NCBI RefSeq assembly: GCF_031755915.1
Contig: NC_083390.1
Coordinates: 14,291,001-14,355,000, forward strand
DNA from: Ziziphus jujuba
Taxonomy: Eukaryota; Streptophyta; Magnoliopsida; Rosales; Rhamnaceae
DNA length: 64,000 nt
Direction of reading: 5' to 3'
The position numbers and the translations under genes are program-made. The notes under the pieces are model-generated. The model was not told the DNA's origin. It searched no databases and was given only the letters and a program-made list of their open reading frames with translations. Below are positions 10,916 through 25,400 of the stretch, piece after piece; within the stretch, counting starts at the first letter, position 1, and each line of letters begins with the position of its first letter.

Positions 10916-13626
10916 AAGATCCTAACACCCTATTTGTTTCATGGGATAAGGATAGGCTGGGACAATAAAAGATTGAATCCTAGTGAAGCATTTGGGAGGT
11001 GCAAAATAGAAAGGAACAACTTTGTCCCAAAGAAAAAAATAGTCCCCTTCTCATGGGACACATCAAACCCCTAGAAAGACGTGGGTTATGAATAGGACTC
11101 ACTTATGCGAGTCAAAGCATGATGAATGAACGAATAAAACCTATCCTTACAAACTCCCTCGATGTGAACTTTCTCGACGAAGAAAATAAGCTCTCTCTCT
11201 CTCTCTCTCTCAACTGTGAACTCTCTTTATGCAAAGCCCGGATGCCAATTTCCTTCTCTCTTGACTCAACCCAATCATTATTCACTCTCTCGTACTACTT
11301 CTCTCTCTATTCAACCTAATCCTCCATCTTTGGTAGTAGTAAGGTGGAATTCTTTTCTTTCTTTTTGGTCAAGGTGAAATTGTTTCTCTCTTTTTGGTTT
11401 TGATTTTGTGCATTTTAACTTGATTGTTGTTATTGTTATGCAATTTTTGTTTATATACAATCTTGAGTTCACTGATTTTGAATAGATTTAAATGCCCTAG
11501 ATCACTAATTTCTATTCTTACCTCTTCCACAATTGTCTTTTGGTTTTGATAATGTGAAAAGTGTTGTTTGGTTTATGTGGATAATGCTTTTTGTTTACAA
11601 ACTATGAACTAATTTTCTATTTTTATTTTATTATTTTTTGCCTTGGCAACGTTGTGCTTGGATTCAGTAATATAGAATTCAATACAAGTGGTTCAGTTGT
11701 TATGAGTTCCTTAGCTTTCGATTTTCATTGTATTTTTAGATTCTTAGATTCCTTTCCTTTTTTATTTTTTATTAGCTTTGGATTGCAGAAGTAGACACAT
11801 GGATTATTCATGCAACTTGAACTATGAAGAGGAGATCAAACCAAAATAATAAAAAAATTACTTACTTGTCTTCTGACTCATTAAAGCACATCCATCTTAG
11901 TGAATATATATTTTTATTTTTCACTCTGTTATTTATCAATGGTAATATGAACATTTCTATATGCATAAATCTACATTTGCTAATATATGTCCTTTCGATT
12001 TTGTTTTCAATTTGAAATATGATTGTTTATGTTTTAACTAATCATCTAGCTTCAAATCATGCTTGTCTTAAAATCGTTTGCAATTCATAACTTTTGGATT
12101 TGAATTTCACAGTGTCATTAGTGAATGTTTTGTATCTGCTTACTAATACTTTTATGAACACCCCTTCTACTAGTTAGTGGATCCCTGAACTTCAATATTA
12201 CTACTCTAGAGATCCTATAGTTCTTGTTGGCACCAAATTGTGTAAGTTATTTTCCAAACGTAGTCCTATTCTGGATTCTCTTTTTTGTTATATTTAGCTA
12301 ATCAGGTTTGGTGTCTGTTTGTTCCATCTAAATATCCTAATGAGCTTAAAGTTCCAAATGATTTAATATTAAAAAGATGGTATATTAGTATTTTGCAGTA
12401 AGGCATTTATAGATGTCACTGGTTCTATCCAAATCTGAGCCTAGATAAGAAGACTGAGATATGATATGTTGAAAATAAAATGTAAGAAGACTAAATACAC
12501 AATACCTAGATCACATTTAAAAAAAAAACAACTTTATTGTATACACAATACCCATATCGCATTTACAAAACATAGTTTTAACATGTTCACATGATTTCAA
12601 GGTATGTTTATAACCATTTTTTATCGGTATAGAAATGGTTTTGATTATTTCAAAGTAGCAATTCTTATAATATGATGAAATAAGATGGTCTTCGAAGGAT
12701 GTGGTCATGGTGACTTGTGGAGTGATGCGTTTTTTAATGAAAGAGAAATTTATGTTTTGATCAATAAATTTCAAGGTTATGAATTTCTAACTAAAGATTA
12801 CTATATGTGTAGGAGAATAATCCTATTTAGCATCTGAAACGTTGCATCTGGTTTTTGAGATAGAAAGTGTTTGGACTCTTTTCTAGAAGAGTTTTAGGCG
12901 TAGAATCAAAAGTTATACAAAAAGTGTGCCTTAGTAACAAAGCCAAATGGGGACCAAAGTGTACTTGACCAATTAATTATTGCGGTTTAGAGATCTTATT
13001 TTGGCTTTGATGTGGTTTGGAATTTATTGCCCAAAAAATGTGATGTAAAATGCAGGGATACGGATGAAGGATAGGAATTTGTGAACTAGAGATGCATCTT
13101 CTTGTGAATGGCTTATCCCATTTCTTGCTTGAGAAGAGTAAATTTCATGGAATAGTAAATTTCATTTAAATCTCTTTAATTTTGTTACAATTATGATTTT
13201 TAAAGGTAAAAATAAACTTGACGAATAAGTTTTGAGTACGAATTTGCTGAAACATGGACTGAACCATAATTAAAACAAAACCTCTTTACCCTATGCAAAG
13301 CGGTGGAAGTGAAACAAATAAGGAAGTTGGCTTCTCTTTTTTTTATTTTTATTTTGGCTTGAAATATTATACACAATGAAAATTATAATGAATTCTGACA
13401 ACTAATTATGGTCAATTTTCTCCAAGTAAAGAGCATGTTACAAACTGATAAATTTATATCGAATTTCCCGGAACTAAATATAATATAGTCACCAATATAA
13501 ATTTGCTCTTTTCATCAATATCAATATCCTCTTTATAGGTTAAAAAGAAAAATCAACAAAATGATACATGTATATATCTCTTTAGTACAACCAGGCAATG
13601 GATCAGCGACAGAGAGATATAATCAA
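10916..13626. other. Intergenic DNA with a (CT)n microsatellite; no gene seen
   Basis: A CT dinucleotide run lies at about 11190-11211. Short open frames at 11119-11319, 11591-11794 and 11824-12015 (plus) and 12517-12774 (minus) show no motif, no codon-use signal and no splice context. 10920-11060 ('catgggataaggatagg', later 'catgggacacatc') looks like a short repeat but its boundaries were not defined. Confidence 0.5.
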
Positions 13627-14557
13627 TCAACCAATTCGGTGCACTGGAACTCTACGGCGTGCTGACAGTATTTCATTCATTTGTGCTACCTGAAGCAACA
13701 GCTCCCTGATTTTCTGCAAAAGTCAATTTCAATTTCATCATGAAAATTAAAAAACAGAATGTGAATGTCTTATAAAATATTAAAAGCAATAATTACTAAA
13801 AGCTCAACAGTTTGCTTGGATTTTCTTTTGGTTGAAAAATATTTAAAAAGTTCCTAAAAAACCAAAAGAAACATGCCCATTACAAGATTACAGTGAAAAC
13901 CAGAAAGGTTTTTTTTTTTTCTTTTTTTTTAAATGAAAAAAAAAAAAATCCAACCTCGTCTTTCTGTCGAAGGAGAAAAACCAGACGCTCCTTGTCATGG
14001 TGATAAACTCTTTGACGCCAACGCTTCAACAACCTCGCGTACAATAACGAGAGCATCGCCACCGTCACCGCTCCGGTCATTATCGACGCAATCGCCCAAA
14101 AACCTCCGGGACTCAATTTGTAATCACTGGCCTTGGAAACCAACCGAAGGACTTCAGCGCTTATAACCCCGAAACGCAGCCTCAAACGCTTCCCAACTTC
14201 ATTCGCCGCAAGCAGTGGTGAAGCTAACCATGGCTTCTTACAGTCTCGAGCGTCGTCGTCGTCGGATCCAGAGCTCGTCGACAACGACGAAGACGATGGC
14301 GATGGGGAAATGGAATTGGGTCGGTGAGGAGGAGCTTGAACAAGGTCCGATGGATGAGGAAGTTGTGAAACTCGATGGTTGTGGTGGGTAGGAGGAGGAA
14401 AAACGTCGGAGAAGCAGTGATGGTGAACATTGCAATTGTTTCCAACAACGACGGCGTTGGATTCCCATGAAGGGTGATTTGCAGGGAGGGTTTCAGGAAT
14501 TGGTGTTTGAACTTGTTCCCATTCGCTAAAATCCTCAGCTACTAGTGAATTATCCAT
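13627..14557 (-). CDS. Small plant-type single-span membrane protein, two exons
   Basis: I do not recognise a named family; function unknown. Exon 1 is 14557-13955 (201 codons), ending GAC GAG before GT. Exon 2 is 13713-13627 (28 codons and a stop), starting after TTTGCAG. The intron is phase 0. The join gives RQKDE followed by KIRELLLQ and an ending QMNEILSARRRVPVHRIG, which reads naturally and argues the splice is right. The product is about 229 aa. The N-terminus is acidic with an EWEQVQTP motif (residues about 12-19); a Ser/Pro-rich low-complexity stretch follows; then one hydrophobic span at about 153-174 (FWAIASIMTGAVTVAMLSLL), basic residues after it, and a charged C-terminal helix that could form a coiled coil. 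No signal peptide is evident, so it may be membrane-anchored by the central helix. It lies head to head with the channel gene to its right. A run of low-complexity sequence follows exon 1 inside the intron. Confidence 0.85.
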
Positions 14558-15310
14558 TCGTTGCTAAAATGGTTTTTTTTTTCCTCTCTTTTTCTTTTTC
14601 TTCTTTTCTGAGAATAATACTAGTAGTAATACTAGTAGTAGATAATTCATAGATGATATCTTCATCATCAAATATCTGTTAGTGGATATTGTGGTAGAAC
14701 AAATATCTAAAACGCACCAGACCCACATAAATTTGTCATTAGCATATCCACCGTTCTCTGTTGCTTTCTAAGCTTTTTCATCCCCTTCTTTTCTTTTGGT
14801 CAACAAAAAGATTTCACATAATTAAATCTTATTTTATGTATATTAATCTAACCCAATAAAAAAATAAAACAAAAAGCTGTTTCCTTTCAATGAAAGAGAA
14901 CTGGACCACGCTGGCATGCCATGTCACTTGGTGCAGAGCTAAGCGTTTTTAGCTCAGAGACGAAGACCAACAGTGTGAGGTAAACGACTGGTAGATGATC
15001 GGCCTCTACAGCCTCTCTCTCAGCGGCCAAGCCGTTGACTACAGCAAACGATCCTTTTCTCTTTTTTTAACACTCTGTGAATCACCGAATCACCCCCTTA
15101 CTCTACCTTCCAAACAAGGTAAACAAAATAAATAAATAAATAAATAAAAAGCCTCCGCTTTCGCGGAAGCAAAGCCCCAGCTTCGCTATAGAGAAACAAA
15201 ATCACTGTGGTGATATTTCTTGTACTTTGAAAGACTCTGGGAAAATAAACCCGGTAAGTTTAGAACTTAAAAGCAAATAAATAGTACGGAAAAGGACAGT
15301 TTAAACTACC
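14558..15310. promoter_or_regulatory. Intergenic region between divergent genes (possible bidirectional promoter)
   Basis: About 750 bp between the minus-strand start codon at 14557 and the presumed 5' leader of the plus-strand channel gene. It contains pyrimidine-rich leader-like DNA (14570-14610), a short ACTAGTAGT repeat (14617-14642), and more GC-rich sequence at 14890-15060 than the surrounding DNA. No TATA box could be assigned with confidence. Regulation by a shared region is an inference from the head-to-head layout only. Confidence 0.35.
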
Positions 15311-16266
15311 GGTGGAAGTTGGTAGCAGCGTTGTTGGGTTATATATTCATATACATACATATATACATATATGTATATTTGTTGTAACATCTACTTCTTG
15401 TCAAAAGTTTTTACTGCAAACGACAAAAGGTATGGTTTTCTCTCCACTCTGGGAAATTTCGTCCTATAAGCCGCAACCCTTCTTACTTTTTCTGTGTTTG
15501 TTGCTGTTTTTGTTTAGTTATGTTGATTCTTTTCCTTGGTTTTCTTTCTCTCTTCGTTACTGCATCTGGTTCTTTGTTATTTAATCTTCAAATCTGGATC
15601 CATGAATACTAAGCACAAGTAAAATTTTTGGTTTTTGTAAATTTCTGGAGTGCGAGTAGCAATTTTAAGTTGCTGATCAATCAGAATTATTCAAAAAATT
15701 TCAAGCTGTGATATATGTATTCCTGTTACTTGCTCCTAGCTGTAGTTGAGTTCTTGTTTCTGCAAATGTCTTGAAGTTGTATTGGTCAGATAGTATCCGG
15801 ATCACTCTCCGTTTTGTGTTGAAAAGAGAAAAAATTAGAAACAAATGGCAATATGATCAATTGAATGGTTTGACCTTTTGTGGGACTGCAAATTTTAAAA
15901 GCTAATTTTACATACCTTACAAATTTTATTACGTAATTTGATAAATCAGTTTGGAGTTCACTTTACTTGGTTCTATTTGTACATTTTAGTTGCGGTCAAC
16001 TGTAAGTGAAGTTGCAACTTCAGATGTTTCGATTTGCACAAATTATACAAAACGCTGCATCACATTTAACCATAAATATGTCTTTGTTCGTCTGTAATTG
16101 TGCATCTATACATGCATATATATTGCATTCACTTGTTCTTCTAGCGAAATTAGATTTTAAGCCATTTTCTTAGCTAATTTTGTTATCCTTGAGTATCTGC
16201 CTTGCGTGGCTGCAGTTGGGCAGTTAGAGGCAATCCTTTTCAAGGTTCTCAGACTCAGTGGATAAA
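15311..16266 (+). promoter_or_regulatory. Probable 5' leader of the OSCA gene with a leader intron
   Basis: A plausible untranslated exon ends at 15429 (ACAAAAG before GTATGG). A plausible acceptor lies at 16215 (GTGGCTGCAG), giving an intron of about 786 bp and a second leader segment 16216-16266 directly before the start codon at 16267. The transcription start is not visible. The splice sites fit consensus but no coding frame constrains them, so this is a model. Confidence 0.4.
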
Positions 16267-19200
16267 ATGCTTGTTTCTGCCCTTTTGACATCTCTTGCTA
16301 TCAATTCTGGCCTATGCATTCTATTCTTCGTATTGTATTCCATATTGAGGAAACAACCGAGTAACTATGCTGTTTATGTACCCCGCTTGCTGGCTGAAGG
16401 AAAATCGAAACGTAGAAGTCATTTCAACCTGGAAAGGCTTATACCTTCTCCTACTTGGCTGAAAAATGCATGGAAGCTCTCTGAAGAGGAATTATTGTCA
16501 TCCTCAGGCTTGGATGCTGTGGTTTTCATGCGCCTAATAACCTTCAGGTTTTCTGGTTTTTTCACAAGAAAGCTGTTGTTGTCAACAAAAATAAAGTTTA
16601 ATATTCAAATAAAGATTTCTTTTTGGTTTATTTAATAAATTACAAACACAGATGCACATGTTTTGTTGAATTAATTTTCTTTGTTTTCATGCTTTCCTTG
16701 AAAAGAGAAAGAGAGAGAGAGAGAGATATGCAAATGTTTTGTTGAATTAATTTTCTTTGTTTTCCTGCTTTCCTTGAAAAGAGAAAGAGAAAGGGATAAG
16801 ATGATGAAGTGCAAAACAGATAAAGATAAAAGTTAGGAGCTTGAAGGATAATGAAAATAGTGGTTCTTTCTAGGTCGGTTTGGTGCATGACCTACTAAAG
16901 AGCGTTTTTTGTATAAATCTTTCCTGACCCTTTTCCCTGAAACAAGTCCGTACTTGATGAGGCTCAGCTCAGCTGTATGCCAAATTGGCATCTGGGCAAC
17001 TAACTCATATTAGCACTGAGTCATATGCAATCTTCATCAAGTAACTATGTTTCAGCACAGGCTAATAATAGTATTTGCTCATATCAACAAAGAGGTAGCA
17101 TTCTTGCTTCTTGATGTGGATATGTCAATGCAGTTAAAGTGGTATAGATATTCCTTTATTTATTTATTTATTATTATTATTATTATTTTTTATTTTTATT
17201 TTTCCTTTGTGAGTGACACAAGAAATACCAGTTTCTTTTTACTTTCTCAACGTTCTCACTATAACCACGATATAGGATTGTTTATTGTTGACTTGTGAGT
17301 TGTAATTACTTGTTTTCTTGATATTCGGAATTTTATTAGTCATGTGTTCCTTTTACCCCATCTTTCACCATCACAAAAGTTCATGCTTAATTTGTATTGC
17401 TGCAGTTTGAAAGTATTTTCGTTTGCTGGGATTATTGGCATCTTTGTGCTTCTACCAGTGAACTGCACTGGAGAGCTTCACATTGTCGACTTTACTAATC
17501 TTCCAAATAATTCCCTGGATGTATTTACTATTTCAAATATTGGAAATGGCTCAAAAAGGTAAGTCTTAAAGTTTATCTAAATCCTAGAGGTTGAACTCTA
17601 TTAATAAAGTACTTTTAATGGGTGGTATGGATGGTTTCTGAATTTCCAATCATATCTCTTTGCTTTGTCGAGTTCTAGGAAATTAATATACTCTCTCATT
17701 TCATCCCTAATTTTGATTTCAGCTTATAGCTGAATTTGAAAATAATTTTCTGTCGTTGCCTTTTGTCAGGTTATGGATTCACTTCTCTGCTGTGTATGTT
17801 GTCACAATCTTTATCTGCTATCTACTTTATTATGTAAGTGGAAATGTGCAATTCTAGCTTGATAATACATCTAAATTTCGAGTAAAATAAGTTGAGCCTT
17901 CAAAGAACTATGCTAGTTGTATGATATTTTATAGTACTTTTATGGCAAATGATGGTATACTATTTATGTATTGGACCTCTTTACTAACAGGCTGTTTGGA
18001 AAAAATAAAAATATCCTCTGAAGCTTCCGGTTGATACTAGTGATTATAGTCTCCTTTAAATATTATTAGTTAAACCTGTAAGCCAAAGCATTTATGGATT
18101 TAACAGCTATGTAAGAGTGCCTAGGTTTTGAGAAGGAGCACAATTGAGCTTTGCCCAGTTTTTTGAGGTTGGTTTGATTGAGTTTTAATCGACTGAAGCG
18201 GAGCTTTTGCTTGTGTTTGAGCTAATGAATTGGTGCACTTGGCTTGACAATTTGGGCAAGCTCAAGTTGATGTTCAGCTCTACGAAGACGATGCTTAAGT
18301 CGTAGAAGATTTAGGAATACTTTGGTTGAATTAGTTAACATTTTGGAATGTTTTAGTTTTATAGCTGAATTTGATCTTACTTTTCAAATTTGTTTAATTT
18401 ATTTCCGTATAGGTACCTTTCTAACTGATTAACATTTCTTTTAACTTTTATAATTAGAAAATTTTCTCCTGTGTTAAATTATCTATATGGTTGGGCCTAC
18501 TTCCTATCAACCTAAACTTTTGGGATAATGGTAACATTAAAATAGTATGAAAGATAAAATTTAAAGTTGCTTTTTCACTTGTTCATGTTCTTGTGTATAA
18601 ACTTGTTTATGACATTTCTTTGCATCCCTAAATGAGCTGAGCTCTTTCTTGATGTAAATGTAATGCATTTATTAAATGTTGTTATTGCTTATCCAAAAGC
18701 TTATAGTGGGCCCAACTGTGTATATCAAACTAAAACATATTAACACTCCCCTTCACATGTTGTGAAGTCAGCCTGACCATTAATGAGAGTTGGGCACCAT
18801 ACATGCTGAAGAAAATAAAGATTTGAACAAAGGAACTTAAAGGTCTCTAGACTTTGACCATTAAGTTATCATTAATCCTATAAGGTTAAGCTTATAAGCA
18901 GAGGGTGCAACTATGATTATCAAGCTAACATATAACAATGTCTTATATAACCAAAAATACAATTCCAAAGTCAAGATTTGAGCTGCTCACAAACTGATTG
19001 GTTATTTGCAGTTACAAGGGCCAAGTATAAGATTAAATCGCATACTGAATATTTTTTCATGTGCAGGAATATAGATATATTTCTTCAAAAAGGATGGCTT
19101 ATTTTTATTCATCCAAACCCCAACCACATCACTTCACAATCTTAGTTCACAGTATCCCTGTTTCTGTGGAGAGCAGTGTTAGTGAGAGTGTTGACAGATT

Positions 19201-19363
19201 TTTTTCGGAGTACCACCCTTCAACATATCTGTCACACATAGTTATTCATCGAACAAACAGACTTCGAAGTCTCATTGTAAGCATTCTGCCTCATGTCTAT
19301 TTTCTTTTATGATGTTCGGATATTTTCTATTCATCCATACCTTGGTTTAGTTTTTTCATTTAT

Positions 19364-19409
<46 letters not shown>

Positions 19410-22400
19410 CTTTTTGAAAAAATCCATATGTTGTTACGAAGGATCATGTATGGAACACTTTAAACCTTTACTTGGTGACTAGTTTTTTTCCATGTTGGTG
19501 CTTTTTCTTGAGAAAGTCATTTCTGGATTCATACTTGAACATTATGTTAGCATTTAACTTGGTATGTCATATATGTCTTGATAAACGCCATGGTAGCAAG
19601 AAACAGTATCAGGATTCAGGACACAACATGGGCACCAACATGGAAAATAGCATTTAACTTGGCAGAGTAGATAATGCCATCCAATATATTGTGATTTTAT
19701 GAATGGGTGGGCACTGGTAAGTTAACAGTAGCCAAGATGTGAAAATATTTAAATTGTCCATTGGAGCAGCTTCTCTTGATTGTCGAATTCATGCCAATGT
19801 GGATAGTGGTGTGAACAAAATTACAGTTTGAGTGTTTACCAAATCAAGTCTTCATAATGATGAAGTTTCCTATTAACATGGTGATAAAGCCCTTGCCTTG
19901 GTACTCTTTGGCTTAAATTTTGTGCCACGTCACCATAAGAGAAGGGCTCTTAATTTGTAAGATGCCTTTTGGAGCTTTGATGCAATGCACACTTGTTCTT
20001 TCTCAAATTGGCCAATGATGTTCCCGTATGTCTGCATGGTCCCTTTGGCACATGTTTGAAAAGTATTATAGATGTTTCAAGTAAAAGCCTGTCTTCTCAA
20101 ACAGCATTTCTGAGAAAGAGTTTTATCCTTTTATTTTAGTTGTTGCTAGTATGATATTAATATACTACATGGGTCCAAGACCTAATGACAAGTTTTGGGG
20201 ACAAGTTGGGGTATATTAAGGTTGTGGAACTGCTGGGTTAGCTTAAAATATACATATTTGACGCTATGTAGATTTTCTTTTTAGGTTGTGTTTAAGAATT
20301 ATTTAATTTCTAGGAGTAAAGTCAATGCTACAGCTTGATGCTACGAGAAAACGTAAAAATGGTATAAGGTTCACCCTTGAATTATTTTGTATAGTGTATA
20401 TACGTAGTGGTTTGTTCGCTGCTTTTTAAAATCTCAGTTGAATTGTATGTTTTCTTTTAGAAAACAGAGACAGAGAAATGTGAAGAATGGGATCATAATT
20501 ACGTTTCTGTACATCAGAATTTATAGCTCTCCCCAGGATACAAAATTGGTAACAAAACTCCTAAATTAAAGGAAAACAATAAAATTGATTCCTAAATATC
20601 TGTACAGCTCATAAATCTTTAACTACCTAAAATAGCACATAATTAAATACATAATTACAGAATCTTCCAACACTTTTCTATGCCTAGTTTCTAATAATTG
20701 TCTCATTATCTTATCCTCTAGAATGATGCAAAGCAATTGTATGGAAGGCTCACTCATTTAAAATCAGATGACACTCAACAAAAATATCATCGTAGCTGTT
20801 GTTTTGGATTGTGCGGGCGTAAGGTTGATCTTACAGATGAATATGAAAAGCAGCTAGTAGACATAGAAAAGAATTTGAGGTTGGAGCAGTCAGAAGTTTC
20901 ATCTTCAGGACATGTATGTGTTAAATCTTTTCTCCTCATTTCAGAAAAACATTTTAATTTCTGTTTATACTTTATATATTTTAGCATTGCTTCTTCTATG
21001 AAAATCTTGATTTATATGGTATTGAAAGACAAAATACCAATAACGTCACATGTAGAATCATCCACCATTAATACATTTAATAATACATTAGTATAGATCT
21101 AGGTGAAATGTATAAATAACTTTACACTCAAAAGTTCTCACTTGTCATATCTTAGTTCTAGACTGTGCCTTGATTTGACCAATCTTCTAGCCCAGTGAGA
21201 AAATTGATGCAGTATTGTGGTTCTTTTTTTTTTTTAAAATAAAATTATCTGACATTCTGTAATCTGAGGTTAGTTGAAGTTTAAAATTACCTTAGAGTCG
21301 TGACAATTGTTATTATTTTTGTCAAAATATCCACCCTTAGCACAAGTATTTATTTCTTCACTTTCTGAAGAAGCGTGAATGTGGGACAACAATGGACTTT
21401 GGTGCTTTATAAGCCAATAACTATTCTTCTTAAACTGCAACATTTCCCTTGAAGGCAGTCTCTCTAACTGAAGCTATCTATGATGGTAGTCTTTGCATTT
21501 TCCATCAGATTTTAGACTAGTTTTTCTGTTTACCACCCTATTGATATGCATTCTTTTTTTCAAATGTAGAAGGAAGCTCGGGCTGCATTTGTGTCCTTCA
21601 AGTCTCGATTAGGTGCTGCAATTGCTTTCCACTTGCCACAGTCAAGCAATCCCATTGAGTGGGTCACCGAGGAAGCTCCTGAACCTGATGATGTTTATTG
21701 GCCTTTCTTTTCCTCATCATTCATGCATAGATGGATATCTAAGCTGACAGTTGTAGTAGCATGTATTACTCTTACAATCTTATTCCTTGTTCCTGTTCTG
21801 ATTGTGCAAGGTCTTACCAACCTAAGTCAGTTGAAAACTTGGTTTCCCTTTCTCGAAAGCATTCTGACCATGTAAGTAAATATCATTAGCGCTGTAGTTG
21901 TTGTTATTATTACTTTGTCTTTTACACCAGGGGATCTTTGATCACATGATTATTATGTTAGACAAACTATACACTCCATATGTGATTTAGTCTTTTTGGT
22001 GGAATGTTGTTGAGCCCTGGGGGGGTAGGAATTGTATTACTTTGATGGGAGCAATGTAAAATTATACAAGTCTCCAATTCTTTAATAAAAAAATGGGAAA
22101 GTGTTTTTTATTTTATTTTATTTTTTTTTAAATAAATTCTTTTACTCAGGATGGAGGTAACCTCCTGTATGGAGAAGTGCTAATGTTAATTTATTTAGAA
22201 GTAAAATAATTTCCCTGCTCTCATCAATTGTTCAATGGAAGGTTGATTTAGTGATCAAAATATGTTAATGTGTTCAATCAAAAGCAGTTCCATCTTCAAA
22301 TTTAATTACCATGAATATTTTCCTTAGAAAAAAGGCTGGGAACGGCATACTTGGAGAGTGAATTCTATTTTGACCTTTTATTATTACAAACTTTATTAAC

Positions 22401-25400
22401 TAAAACTATGCCTAGCAATTAGAAGAATCATGACAATGAAAAAATGAAATTACGGTTGAGGTCGTTTTTCTTGACTAGGAATTAGGAGAACTTTGGTTCT
22501 TTAATACTGTTGTTCACCTTGTTGTGGTGTCTGGTATGCAGTTACAGATTTAAAATCAATATCATGATATTTTTATTGTCATTTGAATGCATTCATGCCA
22601 AAATTTTCATTCATTTAGTTCTATTTATGAGACATAACAAGCATATAGTTCTTTTGCAGAAAAATTGTCAGTCAAGTCATCACAGGGTACCTTCCGAGTC
22701 TCATTCTTCAGTTATTTTTGAAAGCTGTGCCCCCGATCATGAAGTTCCTTTCATCTATACAGGGTTATATTTCTCATAGTAACATAGAAAAGAGTGCATG
22801 TAACAAAGTGCTTTGGTTCACCATATGGAATGTATTTTTTGCTACTGTATTTTCTGGAACAGCTATTTATGTGGTTGACATATTTCTTGAGCCCAAACAA
22901 ATTCCTGGAAAACTAGCTGTTGCAGTTCCAGCACAGGTGAGTATAATTCTAAATGTAATATTTGTTTAAAATATTGTCCCATTTATATATTCAATCTGGA
23001 GACTACCACACAATATTGTGCATCACAATCCAAAGCTTACAAACACGTTAAACAAATTTTCTTTTTCTTATCATTTTCCCATCCATTTTAGACTGGTATC
23101 ATATAGTTTTGGACAAGCATTGCTGGCTTAAGTTTTCGGGTCAAGTTGGATTAGATGTTTGTTTTAGGAATCATTTGTATTTTAGCTCTCTAAATTTCAA
23201 ACATAACAAATCTAGCCTGGTAAAGCATTGTTGATATTGTACTAGAGACCGTTGGTAAAGCCTAATTCACAGGTATTAGGGGCTTGGGTTTTGGAATTTT
23301 AGCAACCTAACATCTAACTCCTTCCGCTAGAATTCATAGGCTTGTATTAATGTAATTATGACCAGACATAATATCTAATCCCTATTTAATGTAACATTAT
23401 AGACTCCAGGTTACTTCACTGGAACAGATTTAGGCCATATGGAAGGCTAAAATTCTTTGGAATTCTACATTTTTGATGGTATAATACATCACCAGAACCA
23501 TATAGACATACAAATCTGAGTATAAGGTATAAACTAGCTAAGATATAGCTTAGGCATGTGTACAAAAGAAAATATCAGTGTCATGATTGTAAACAAATGT
23601 CATTAAAGGTCACTGATGTTATTGTTTTTATATGTTGCAGGCATCGTTTTTCATTGCATATGTTGTCACAACAGGATGGACAAGCGTTTGCTCAGAACTG
23701 TTTCGCATAATTCCTTTCTCTTTCAGCTTAATAAAAAGACCTTTCACTCGAAGTACAGATCATGAACTTGAAGTTCCTTCTCTTCCTTACCATAAAGATA
23801 TTCCAAGAATTCTTTTCTTTGCTCTTCTCGGGATCACATACTTCTTCCTAGCTCCACTGATTCTACCCTTCCTCTTGTTGTACCTCTGTCTTGGATACAT
23901 CATTTACAGTAATCAGGTAAGTGGCCTGTATCAAGTGCTTGTTATTGGTGCATTTACAACAATGTTCTAGTAAATTTACTGCATAAAAGCTAGGTTGTCA
24001 TGTATATCAAAATTGGAGATTAGCGTATATATTGTCTTGAAATTTTGACCAGGAAGGCTTCTTAACAATGCACATGCATGTTCCCATCCATGAAGAACGA
24101 CAGCCTTTGTTTGGGGTGTTTCAACATTTGAAAGATAACTTTAGTAAGAAGGGAATAGTGTATTAGCCAGTAACTTCAATTGCTCTCTAAACCTATTATA
24201 AACATAAACATAAAATTCTATTGTTGGGGTTTTCAATATAAATGAAGCAGATGACACTCAAGAGAAACATGCACATTGAAGATAAGTAAGGTGGACTTGG
24301 CTTTGTTTACATAAAAAATGCATTTTATCAAACTATACAAGGTCAAATGTATATTTGCCCTACTTGAGTCCTATTTCAATGCACATATGCCATAACAATG
24401 CCTTTACGTTGGAATCCCAGATCATGACCACTGTTGTAATTGTGCCTAAAATGATTAAGATATGGCACAGACATATCTAGCACTCAGGTTAATACAAACT
24501 CAGCGACTTAATGCAAAAACTTTGAAAGAACAGCATGTTTATTTGTCAGCATTGCTGGCTTATAATCATCGTTACCGAACAGCCTTTATTCATTTCACGC
24601 TCATTAGAGATGTTGGAGTTTCAAGAGGGTACATATAGGCTTGAGTTTCATGATTTTTGGACCCTTTTACTAAATTTTATTGTGCTGATTAATTACTTGA
24701 TATTAGACTTGGTTCCTGATAATATTGTCATGTTCCATACCCGAATTAGAGGAACATGAATACGTTATTTAATATCATCCTGTTTCAAAAAAATAGCAAT
24801 AATAATAATCGATGCCATTCCCAATTGTGAGAGAGTGATCCTAACTATATGGAGATATCGGAAGTTTTTTTTTTACATTTTTGTTTTTACTGATGCTGGA
24901 AACTTTGTGCTGCAGTTCATAAATGTATATGCTCCAAGGTATGAATCTGCAGGAAAGTTTTGGCCCATAGTGCACGATTCAATTATATTTTCTCTGGTAC
25001 TCATGCATGCTATTGCGGTTGGAATCTTCACATTGAAGAAGCTCTCTTTGGCATCAAGCTTAATTTGTCCTCTTCCAATCTTTACTCTTCTGTTCAATGA
25101 TTACTGCCGGAAACGCTTCCTCCCCATTTTTGTTGCTTACTCTGCCGAGGTATGTTTGAAGGCCATGACTGTATTTACACCATACTCTTATGCCGCCACT
25201 GGTTTTATTCCCAATTTTCATCATGCCTTCTGTTTTTCATCCTTTGTTGACTGGGATTTTTTCTGTTTCCAGAGTTTGATAAAGAAGGATAGGCAGGAAG
25301 AGAATGATCCTGAAATGAGTGAATTTTACAATAAATTGGTCATTGCCTACCAAGATCCTGCCTTGATGCCGGTGCGTTTCTCTTCAAGCAGTGATGGCCT

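Noticed and set aside
14133..14468. Plus- and minus-strand frames overlapping exon 1 of the small membrane protein
   Set aside because: Shadows of the real exon in other frames; the spliced frame gives a sensible protein and these do not.
19365..19409. 45-T homopolymer as evidence of a retrogene insertion
   Set aside because: No retrogene body or target duplication found beside it; may simply be a simple repeat or assembly-sensitive homopolymer.
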